Shown in pieces: positions 42,672 to 50,777 of a stretch of DNA of 64,000 bases. The notes under the pieces were generated by a model that saw only the letters and a program-made list of their open reading frames with translations, was not told the DNA's origin and did not search any database. How positions within the stretch are numbered: position 1 is the stretch's first letter; the number at the start of each line of letters is the position of its first letter. Source of the stretch: Emiliania huxleyi CCMP1516 (taxonomy: Eukaryota; Haptophyta; Isochrysidales; Noelaerhabdaceae); contig NW_005201058.1 of assembly GCF_000372725.1 (NCBI RefSeq), forward strand, positions 250,967 through 314,966, in the 5' to 3' direction. The translations under genes were made by a program, and so were the position numbers.

Positions 42672-44135
42672 ATGGCGCACCGCCTGGTCATGCACCACCG
42701 TCTCAACCTCTCCATCAGCCCCGTGGAGCACACGGCCTCCTCGCGTCAATTCGCCGACTGCTCGGCCGGCGTCGTGCACCCGACCCATCAGGTCTGCTGC
42801 AACGCTACTTGCGGGCTGTGCGGCGGACACAGCTGCTCCAGTCGCCCTGGCGGACCACGCCAGTGCTGCATTCCCGCGATTTTGCGTTCGGGTCGGGTCT
42901 GCGAATCACGGGCGGACGTGGCCTGCATCCTGCTGGAATCCCAGCGAGCCGTCAAAGCGGTGCCGCCGCCGCCGCAGCCGTCCCGCAGCGCCGCCGCAGC
43001 GCCCAACAAGGCCGGATTGCGCGGCGACGCCTGGGGCAGCAGCAACTACAACGTGCCGGTCACCCATGCCGCCTGCTACAACCCACGCGTTGCCCCAAAA
43101 GGCGCGCCACACGAGACTCTGCCATTCCCGCCGCTGTGTCTCGAGGCGTCACGATTCGAGAACATGGCTGCCCGCAATGCACATGCACGCCAGCTCTACG
43201 TCGCCGAGGCGTCCGGGGCTGCGGTGTGGTTCCAGCACGTGCGCAAGGCGGGCGGCACCACGCTGTGCAGCTTTTTTGGGCAGCCAGGCAACGCACGCGC
43301 CCGTGTCCGCGACAACTGTTGGGGCTTGCCCGGGCAAGACACCATGAGAGCGCAGCAGTTCCCTCGTGTGTTGAAGCACATGGCGGAGCGCGGCCTGGAT
43401 CTAGTATCGTCGGAAGGCGGAGACTTTCCGCCGTTCGCGCGACGAGGGATGCTCGACGACACGCTGTCGAACTTCACCTTTTTGAGCGTTGTGCGCCACC
43501 CGATTGACCTGCTGATTTCGCACACCGTGTACGATCTCGACCTAAAGCTGCGCTGCAACGACCGCACGCGTTGCCCCGACTCGGCGCCAATGGACCTGGC
43601 TAAGCTGTCAGATGCCCTCTTGGCAATCGCCAACGGCACCGGCGTGACCAACACGGGCTCGCGAAAGAAGGGCCCAACGCTACTCAGCAAAGGTTGCCGC
43701 TTTGACAACTACCTTACGCGCGTCTTCTCGTCGTCTTGTGCGCGGCCGCATGCCGAGGTGGGCGTCCGGGAGCTGCGGCTGGCACTGGCGACGCTCGCCT
43801 CCTTCCAGCTGATCTTCGTGCTGGAGTGGCTCCCTGAAATGCTGCCCCTAGCACGCTACCAGCTCGGCTATAGCTCGGCGCACTTTGACGTCTCCAACCG
43901 CAACACCCACCTCAGGCCGTACGAGTTCTCTCTCGAAAAATGGCAGCCCGCCCGCAGAGAGGCCACACTCGGAAGCCTCAGCTCAGCCACTGCGCTTCGA
44001 CGCGCGCTTCCTGCTGCAACAACGGCTCAGCTGGAGCAACACCTCGCCTACGACTTTCTGCTCTACGAGCAGGCGCGGGTGCTAGCGCGCGCGCATGAGT
44101 CGCACTGGCTGTACCAGCATGAAGGACGAGAGTGA
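42672..44135 (+). CDS. Sulfotransferase-like protein with N-terminal Cys-rich domain
   Basis: ATG 42672 starts after a repeat relic and poly-C, so it is preferred over the open frame from 42585. 487 residues. Residues about 20-100 are a Cys-rich domain (CSAG, VCCNATCGLCGG, CCIPAILRSGRVC) of a kind common in chromist algal genes. Residues about 185-205 have AVWFQHVRKAGGTTLCSFF, matching the 5'-phosphosulfate-binding loop of PAPS-dependent sulfotransferases. FLSVVRHPIDLLISH (about 270-285) matches the 3'-phosphate-binding Arg/Ser motif. It probably sulfates carbohydrate or protein acceptors in the secretory pathway. No clear signal peptide is seen from this start, so a 5' exon may be missing. 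No introns needed. Confidence 0.75.
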   Translation: MAHRLVMHHRLNLSISPVEHTASSRQFADCSAGVVHPTHQVCCNATCGLCGGHSCSSRPGGPRQCCIPAILRSGRVCESRADVACILLESQRAVKAVPPPPQPSRSAAAAPNKAGLRGDAWGSSNYNVPVTHAACYNPRVAPKGAPHETLPFPPLCLEASRFENMAARNAHARQLYVAEASGAAVWFQHVRKAGGTTLCSFFGQPGNARARVRDNCWGLPGQDTMRAQQFPRVLKHMAERGLDLVSSEGGDFPPFARRGMLDDTLSNFTFLSVVRHPIDLLISHTVYDLDLKLRCNDRTRCPDSAPMDLAKLSDALLAIANGTGVTNTGSRKKGPTLLSKGCRFDNYLTRVFSSSCARPHAEVGVRELRLALATLASFQLIFVLEWLPEMLPLARYQLGYSSAHFDVSNRNTHLRPYEFSLEKWQPARREATLGSLSSATALRRALPAATTAQLEQHLAYDFLLYEQARVLARAHESHWLYQHEGRE

Positions 44136-44447
44136 TTCCACGCGCTGAGTCAGAATATAGATACTAGTTCGGACTATAGTTGTTTTGAGAAATCCGTGTC
44201 CGTGTCGGCGTCGGCGGGGGGTCGCGTCCGCGGAGATCACAGATCAGGAGCAGTCACGAGGCAGCAGGGACCTCCGAGGGACCATGTGGAAGATGGCTCT
44301 AGCTCTAGTGCTATAGTCCCCGCCATCGGCGGGAGGACGACCCCGCGGCTGGCCAGTCCGTGTCGCCGACCCAGCACGAAGAAACCTGCACATGAGATAC
44401 CCATCTCCTATATAAGTTTCTGGTGTCAAAAAAAACGACACCTATCG

Positions 44448-46034
44448 CTACCGCGAGTCCATGCGCGCGTAGCTGGTGTGGTATTCGTTGATCCACCCCG
44501 TGTGCCAGTCGTCGATGCCAACGATTAGCGAACGGAGGACGATCCGATTCCGTGTCTCGTCGTCAGAGCTGTGCACGCGAACCAGGCACGAGCTCGGCGC
44601 GCTGCATGCCCCCTTGCGCGGAGTTGCGTTGCTCGCCATGGGCCACGTCACGTATTTGAAGAATTTTGTGACGGCCACGTTGGATGCACCGCGCGTGTCG
44701 TATGACGTGCCGTTGAGACACGACGCCCTGCCCGAAGTTGGCATACATCGGCAACGGCAGCCTCCGTGACACGAAACGCGCATGATGCCGTAGGCAGGAA
44801 CGTAGGACGGACCTGCAACTTGCATGCCGACGGCAAGCCGATAGCGTTTTGCGACAACGCCGGCGGTGCCTCGCGGCAGAGGCAGGCACATAGCGAGGCT
44901 TGCTCGTGGCAAACGCGTCTCCCATCCGACCTTTGGAGGGGACCGACGATCGAGAGTCACGCGTTCGAAGCGGTGCCGCCGCTGTATAACGCCCGCAATG
45001 TCGTCGCCGGTCATGCACGTCACGCCGAGTTCCGCGACGGTGCCTGTCTGTCCGTCGCTGATGCGTTTCCTCGGTGGCCCGGACAAATCTGAGACGTTCA
45101 GCATGCCCAGCAGCCGGTGAAACACGTGGTGGTGACCTTTCTGACTAATGTGCATGTGGTCCTTGTTAAAGAGATGCTTATCGCGCTTGCTATCGTCGTC
45201 GACAGTCACGATCGACGCATTGTACCTCAGGGCCACGTCGACGACTCGGTCGCGCAAAGCGGCCACGCGCGCTCGTGTATGACAGCCGTATCGACGCGTC
45301 TGGCCGACGCACCCCGCAAACCGTTTTGTGCCCGGTAGGATGTTGACAAACACGATCTGCGCGCCCAGGCCCCACAGACGATGGGTGATTCGCTCGATCG
45401 ACCTTATCTCATCGCCATCTTCCTCCGTATACCCAATATTTGGGATGTACTCAATCGTGGCAACCCGAGCGTCCGACGGCACAAACTTGTCCATGCAGGA
45501 CGCCGCCAAAATCGGACCCATGCCCCCGATGGCCGAGTCGACGTGACGAAAGGGGACCTGCGACTGCAAGAACTCGGTCAGCTGCAATGAAAAGGATCTC
45601 GAGCGCTGCCACCAGTCTGGCTTCCCCACGTCCTGTGCACCGAGTGTGTTGGATCCACCCAAGGACACGTATGCACCGCTGATACGCTTGCTTGTGCAGT
45701 TCTGGCAGCTTGATAGCAAGTATGAGACGGCGCGTCCACTCCAGTACGTTGACGAGCTGAAGCTGCTGCAGGATGCCCAGCAGAAGCAGCCCGTTGGCTG
45801 GCGTAGCGTGAACGCTGACCACCCTATACATTTCCTGGCGCAATGCTCGGCCGCACTGCTGTCGTGCTGGCGGTGAGCAGCGGCGAGCGTCTCGTCTTCA
45901 CTGCAATGACGCTGCACACAACGCCAGCCAGGCAGTCTGGTGCACTGGAGCGCTGCGGCTGCTGACGAACTTACAATGCTGAAGAGGATGGACAGACTCA
46001 GCGCGCGCGCCGCCGCCGCCGCCGCCGCCGACAT
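44448..46034 (-). CDS. Secreted SGNH/GDSL-hydrolase-like protein
   Basis: 528 residues. The N-terminus is a signal peptide (Ala-rich, then LSLSILFSIVSSSAAAALQ). A Cys-rich segment follows (about residues 30-110). The hydrolase-like core starts with YVSLGGSNTLGAQD, where block I of the SGNH fold (GDS) reads GGSNT with the nucleophile Ser kept. Block V is DHMHIS, with the expected D-x-x-H spacing. A long Cys-containing C-terminal region follows (RVSCHGGCRCRCMP). It probably acts on acyl or glycan esters outside the cell or in the secretory pathway. Single exon; the frame ends at 44448. Confidence 0.65.
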   Translation of the reverse strand: MSAAAAAAARALSLSILFSIVSSSAAAALQCTRLPGWRCVQRHCSEDETLAAAHRQHDSSAAEHCARKCIGWSAFTLRQPTGCFCWASCSSFSSSTYWSGRAVSYLLSSCQNCTSKRISGAYVSLGGSNTLGAQDVGKPDWWQRSRSFSLQLTEFLQSQVPFRHVDSAIGGMGPILAASCMDKFVPSDARVATIEYIPNIGYTEEDGDEIRSIERITHRLWGLGAQIVFVNILPGTKRFAGCVGQTRRYGCHTRARVAALRDRVVDVALRYNASIVTVDDDSKRDKHLFNKDHMHISQKGHHHVFHRLLGMLNVSDLSGPPRKRISDGQTGTVAELGVTCMTGDDIAGVIQRRHRFERVTLDRRSPPKVGWETRLPRASLAMCLPLPRGTAGVVAKRYRLAVGMQVAGPSYVPAYGIMRVSCHGGCRCRCMPTSGRASCLNGTSYDTRGASNVAVTKFFKYVTWPMASNATPRKGACSAPSSCLVRVHSSDDETRNRIVLRSLIVGIDDWHTGWINEYHTSYARMDSR

Positions 46035-46169
46035 CGTCCTTGACCAGAGTCGGCAAAGAGCGCGACGTGGGCTGGCGAGGCACTCCCACGCCTTGCCCGG
46101 CGAGCTTGCCCGGCGAGACTGCGTCAGGAAAAGGCGATTCGTCTCCGAATCTCCCGGGCTGGCAGCCGT

Positions 46170-46552
46170 CGCCAGGAGTTCATCCTTGGTTTCTTTTCCA
46201 GTGCAGCTGCTGCGTTCGGAAAGGGGGTCCGTGAGATCCTCCGGAAGGCGGCGGACGTGCTACAGAACAAGCTGACGCGGGCCCAGTACCTCGATGAGGT
46301 GACTTGGACCACTAAGAATTGGCTGGGGCTGCAGAAGCAGCGTATCTCAGTCGTTCTTCACACGGCCATCGCAGAGCAGGTCGTGAATGAGCTTGCCTGT
46401 GGCGGGGGTGGGCGGGTGCACGGAGCTAAGTGCCTCGCCACCCTCGCAGGAGTCGCTTAGGCGGCTCCCGTGGTGTACCTGTGTTAGTGCCAGTGCGCGC
46501 CAGTCCCGTGCCCAGTGTTGTGCGAGGGAGTTTTGTTGTAAAATTCTTTTCC
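46170..46552 (+). mobile_element. 5'-truncated LINE: ORF2 C-terminus plus 3' tail
   Basis: The frame ending at the stop 46458-46460 encodes VREILRKAADVLQNK, YLDEVTWTTKNWLGL and QRISVVLHTAIAEQVVNELA. This is homologous to the minus-strand fragment at 59134. It resembles the region after the reverse transcriptase in LINE ORF2 proteins. The stop is followed by CGCTTAGGCGGCTCC and a tail ending near 46552 in TTGTAAAATTCTTTTCC. Confidence 0.6.
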
Positions 46553-46694
46553 AGCGAAGGTGAGTGCGAGCTCCCCGAGACGCTGGAATCTGTCCGAGGG
46601 GTGGCAGCAAACGGCTGCGCGGTGAGCACAGTCGCACTCCCTCTGTGTAGCGCCTCAGGGTGAAGGGGTGGCATGCCGGGTCAAGCTGAGACTA

Positions 46695-47876
46695 ATGGTA
46701 GAGGCACCAGGGGTCGTTCTTCGCCCACAGCAGCAACTGACAGAACAGGCGCAACGACGCCCGCCCGACTGGGTGGCATACACAGACGGGTCGGAAGACC
46801 TAGGGAAAGCAGGGTGGGCCTATGCAGTACTCATCGGGGGCGACGCCATCGGCGATGAGGGCGCGTCGCTGACGAGCGAGGGCTACGGGCCAGTTGTCAC
46901 TTCGGCGGCGCACCCAGCCTACCTCGGCGCGCGTAAGCATACCAACAACACGGCGGAACTAACCGCCCTAGCCGAGCTCCTCCGGGCTCTTCTATCCTCG
47001 TCACCGCAACGAGCGGGCTCACGCGGAATAGTGCGCACCGATAGCGAGTACGCGGCGGCATGCATGATGGGGAGGGTGACCCCCAAAACGAACAGACAGC
47101 TGGCGGAGCGCCTTCAGTCCCTCTGGCGACGCCTTCGCGCCAAACACACCGTGACGTGGAGGCATGTGGCGGGTCACAGCGGCAACAAATGGAACGACTA
47201 CGTCGACGAGCTAGCTGCTCGCGGCAGGCAAGGTGACAGAGGCTCAAACGCTGCCGAGTGGGCGGACAACACCATCCCGACGGACACTCCTGACGAGGAA
47301 AGCAGCGCGGAGGGGGGCGACAGCAGTACCATTGGGCACGGGGCAACAGGCGGCGGCCAGGACTCGGAGAGGGAAGATGATAGCGACGCCGACTGTGGAC
47401 CTGCTACACCAACGGCTACAGCCCCAGCCAACCCCGTCAGCCTCCCCTCGCCCGCCACCGACCCTGAAGCCGCACCCGTCGCTAACCCTCGCCGTGCCCC
47501 CCGAGTTCGAGCGATATGGTCCGATTACGTGCCGAGCGAGCAGGCGAGGGAGATCGGAGACGATCGGGGAGCACGATGCGTAATTGCCCTCGATGTTGAC
47601 CCTCCCCCACCACCACTCTCCCCGGACGGCGCCGCTCTCGCACCTGCTATGGTCTCTCTCTCGATACACAACACGCTCGCCGACTTGGCAACAAGGGTTG
47701 ACTCCCTCGCGCTAGGCGACGAACCTGCCCCCGCCCTCGGGGCGGGGGCCCCCGCCCCCCCGGGGGGCCCTTTGGGCCCCCTCCAGGGGGCGACCCCTCC
47801 GGGGAGGCCGGCTTTCCCCGGGCCGGTTCTCCCCAACCAACCCCGCCGGCAGAGCGCGAGCTGCCGGCCACATTGA
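46695..47876 (+). CDS. RNase H protein, probably retroelement-derived
   Basis: First in-frame ATG 46695; the frame is open from 46668. Residues about 20-175 form an RNase HI domain: YTDGS (Asp 1), NNTAELTAL (Glu), RTDSEYA (Asp 2) and HVAGHSGNKWNDYVDELA (His plus final Asp), so all catalytic residues are present. After it comes an acidic, Pro-rich tail with a basic SRRG-like patch. There is no reverse transcriptase upstream in frame; a LINE tail ends 140 bp before it. It may be the detached RNase H of a retroelement or a domesticated gene. The 3' flank holds the repeat also found inside the 34.9-kb intron. Confidence 0.75.
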   Translation: MVEAPGVVLRPQQQLTEQAQRRPPDWVAYTDGSEDLGKAGWAYAVLIGGDAIGDEGASLTSEGYGPVVTSAAHPAYLGARKHTNNTAELTALAELLRALLSSSPQRAGSRGIVRTDSEYAAACMMGRVTPKTNRQLAERLQSLWRRLRAKHTVTWRHVAGHSGNKWNDYVDELAARGRQGDRGSNAAEWADNTIPTDTPDEESSAEGGDSSTIGHGATGGGQDSEREDDSDADCGPATPTATAPANPVSLPSPATDPEAAPVANPRRAPRVRAIWSDYVPSEQAREIGDDRGARCVIALDVDPPPPPLSPDGAALAPAMVSLSIHNTLADLATRVDSLALGDEPAPALGAGAPAPPGGPLGPLQGATPPGRPAFPGPVLPNQPRRQSASCRPH

Positions 47877-48591
47877 GCGGTTCGTCCGCGTCGCGCACTC
47901 GTCCCAACCGGGGGCCGCAGACTGGTTCTGCGCGCCAACGGCTGGTGACGCTGTGTTGCCCTTGAGCTAGTCCTTCCCCGGTCGCCTAGCCTCTGCGCTG
48001 TCTGGCGAACGCCTCAGTATGCCATGCGCGCGGACCACGCTTGCGTGGATACGTGGCTGGCAGGCTGACCCGTGTGCGGGGTAACCCGCGCACGGGGAAG
48101 CTTCACGGGTTCGAGTCGCCAAACATTAAGCAGCGGAGGTGTGCCGAGGGGGACCGGGACGAGGCGGTAAGCCGTCGTCGCCCGGCGCTGCATGCAGCAC
48201 CGTGGCGATGGCGCTAAGAGGTTCCTCTTTTCCGCGCCCCCCCCGCAAGGCGCGCGATACACACCAGCTGTTAGTGACGCTCTCTCTCTCCCAACTGTGA
48301 ACAAGTCTATCCCTTCTCGACTGTCTGAGCTTGTGCGTCTTGGGTCCGTGGTTGTGTTTTTGTGTGAACAGTCGTTATCTCTATATGCGCAGCTATTCAT
48401 AGCCGCGCCTGTTGTTTGTGTGTGTATCCGCGCTCTTGGCGCGAGACTGACTAGTGTGTCGCACTAGTTGTACTTTTCGTAATAGTATTCCGCATTCATT
48501 GCGAGGGCGGACCACTCCTAGCGTGCAGACCGCGGGAGCTGGTGCCGCGGCCAGTGTAGACCTGGCATGCGCTGTGACGCGCGCGCTCATC
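47877..48591. repeat. 3' flank of the RNase H unit; source repeat of the 34.9-kb intron
   Basis: No gene. 48311-48368 matches the interior of the introner-like intron (opposite strand, one mismatch). Hairpin-rich GC sequence lies at 47745-47790 and 48080-48100. Confidence 0.6.
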
Positions 48592-48805
48592 TGGGGTGCT
48601 GCCAGCAACCAACCAACTCACCGGCGAGCGAGCGAGCGGGCGGAGCGAGCCGAAGAGGTGGGGCCAAATTGGCGCTGTGGACGTCGCTTGAACGACAGCC
48701 GTCCAAGCAGCAGCAGCAGCAGCACCCAGGTGTTTCTATCATTAAGATCGAGGGGTCCCGTACCATGCGGAATCGACCCTATCCAGTGCTCAAGTGCTCA
48801 AAATA
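48592..48805 (+). repeat. Dispersed repeat, copy 2 (blocks in reversed order)
   Basis: Block B (48592-48680) precedes block A (48746-48801), the opposite of the copy at 26.5-26.8 kb. The blocks are about 90% alike. Between them is a CAG-rich stretch. Confidence 0.8.
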
Positions 48806-48954
48806 CCCGAGGTGGACTGTTGAGTAACAGTATAAGCGCGGACGACGGACGAAAGCGGGGGGTGTTGTCCTTCAGCGCGCCGAAGCCAGAGGTGCCGCAC
48901 GACGCGGTGTTGCGAGGCGACGAAGCGGTGGTGCGTTCGTAGCTCGAGATTTGA

Positions 48955-50004
48955 TTGATTGATGAGGTGGGCGAGATTGGCGGTGCTTTCTTCTCTCTCT
49001 GTGGAACCTCGTCTCCGATGTCAGCTCCGTCGGCGTCGGCCGCCGCGACGGTGTCTCCACGCCGGGAGCTCACGAGTCAATGCATCTGTCCCGCGGCGCT
49101 CTGGGGCGTGCGTTGCCGCCGGCAGCGCGTCTACAGCGGCTGTCCCTTCACGCACGAGGTGCCTCCTCTCGCACGCATTCATTACGATGCGCTGAGATTG
49201 GAGCGCATTGCACGCCTCCAGGCTGAGAATGCTGCGAAGGTGCGCAGCGCGAAGCTGGCGCCGAGGCCGCCCGCACCCGTCGGTGACCATATCGAACGGC
49301 TTCGCGCCGAGGCCGTCGTGCAGTACGACACGGATGCCCACCCGCTTGGGCAGCTCATTGCCGCAGTGCTGGAGTGCATGCCTGGCGAAGCGCTCTCTGC
49401 GCTCCACCTGCGACCGCTGCCCGAGGAGCCGCCGCTCTGCCCGACACTACTGCACGCCTTTCGGCTCAACGGTCGTAAGCTGCCAAGCGAGTTCACCAAC
49501 CTGATGGGCCGCGGTCGAAATCGCAAGCTCCTTGCGAAACTGTGGGCATCGGCAGCTTATCGTCGGTGGCTCGATGGCTACGACGCGTGGGTGCGCGCGG
49601 TGGTGCTGCCCGCAGCGGGCGGCGATGCGATCTATTACCAGCGGCCGCCCACGCTCCGTGTCGCGATGCCGTCGGTCGCCGCTACGATTGGCATCCATCG
49701 CGATGCCGATTACCCGCGCCACCAGCCAGCCGAGATCAACTGGTGGTGTCCGCTCGTCGACGTCGCCGATTCGAGTGCGCTTTGGCTCGAGTCGGCCCCC
49801 GGGCGTGGGGACTTTGCGCCACGCGCCCTCCGAGTCGGTGAGGCGCTGCGCTTTAACGGCTCGCTCTGCCGCCATCATACGGTGGCCAATCAGAGCGGTA
49901 CCACACGCGTTTCGTTCGACCTGCGTGCCATCCCTGCAGCGGCCGTCGTTGGCGAGCCGCCGGAGCGGATCGGCGACTACGATGTCGCTTTCATGGCACC
50001 GTGA
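48955..50004 (+). CDS. StrG/phytanoyl-type 2OG-Fe(II) oxygenase
   Basis: 349 residues, single exon. The core has IGIHRDADYPRHQPAEINWW (HxD near residue 248), PLVDVADSSALWLES, GDFAPRALRVGEALRFNG, then CRHHTVANQSGTTRVSFDLR (distal His near 306, Arg near 320 for the 2-oxoglutarate carboxylate). This order matches the StrG-like family of Fe(II)/2OG enzymes known from aminoglycoside clusters and many algae. The N-terminal about 60 residues, with Cys-rich CICPAALWGVRCRRQR, lie outside the fold; a later start is possible. It presumably hydroxylates a small molecule or sugar; substrate unknown. Confidence 0.8.
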   Translation: MIDEVGEIGGAFFSLCGTSSPMSAPSASAAATVSPRRELTSQCICPAALWGVRCRRQRVYSGCPFTHEVPPLARIHYDALRLERIARLQAENAAKVRSAKLAPRPPAPVGDHIERLRAEAVVQYDTDAHPLGQLIAAVLECMPGEALSALHLRPLPEEPPLCPTLLHAFRLNGRKLPSEFTNLMGRGRNRKLLAKLWASAAYRRWLDGYDAWVRAVVLPAAGGDAIYYQRPPTLRVAMPSVAATIGIHRDADYPRHQPAEINWWCPLVDVADSSALWLESAPGRGDFAPRALRVGEALRFNGSLCRHHTVANQSGTTRVSFDLRAIPAAAVVGEPPERIGDYDVAFMAP

Positions 50005-50777
50005 GTGTCGAGTCATGCCCGTGTGATGCCTGATGAGATCATCGTTGACGTCGAACGGCTACGAAGCCTTCACACTCCAATCGATCCCGAGTTCGTCCGT
50101 GTCTAATGGTAATGAGCCCCGGGAGGGGTACACCGTACACACGTACCTTTTGTGCACTGCTCGCTGGCCGCTCGCGCTCCTCGGACCTCGCGGGTTCCCC
50201 CCGCCTCGCTGTGGGGGCTGGTCAGAGGAGGGCGCGGCGCAGTTCCAACTCTTTTTTTTGGCAGGCTGATAGAGGGCAGAGAGAGTCAACACGAATAGAC
50301 TTACGTACATGCACACGAAAGGCAAGGAGTCACGTTTACGTACTGATGGCGGGCGGGCAGCGCGCGCGCGCTCCTGGCGCGCCGCCCACCTCGCTGCATG
50401 CCGCGCCGCCTCTCCTGCCGCCGCCGGAAGGAAGCTCGCGCGTCGCAAGCCGAGGAGAGGTGCCGCCGCCTCCCGCCCGCCTCGAGGTCCGCCCCCCGCC
50501 GCCGCCCAAGGCCGGCGCGGCTCCGGGCTGTGCTCACCGGGCCGCTATACGTCGACCGCGGCGGCGCGGCGCTGCTGCCGCCAGACGGCGCTAGACGGGC
50601 ACTCCGAAGCGGGAGATGGTTTCCCGCGCCTGGTGGGGCAATCGAGTCACGCTCAGAGGGACCACGGCCCCGCGGCGGCGGCGAGCCCGCTCGTTGCGGC
50701 CCTTCCATCTCGGCCAATCCAGCCAATCTCGGCCAATCTCGGCCAGTCTCCTCGGCCAACCTCGGCCCACTCTCGAC
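50005..50777. other. No supported gene
   Basis: Both strands carry overlapping GC-rich frames without motifs. Iterated GGCCGAGATTGG-like sequence lies near 50700-50770, beside the POLD1 stop. Confidence 0.5.

Noticed and set aside
48040-48130. tRNA-like B-box (GGGTTCGAGTCGC) with nearby hairpins
   Set aside because: No A-box, acceptor stem or anticodon loop can be folded around it; at most a decayed tRNA-derived repeat.
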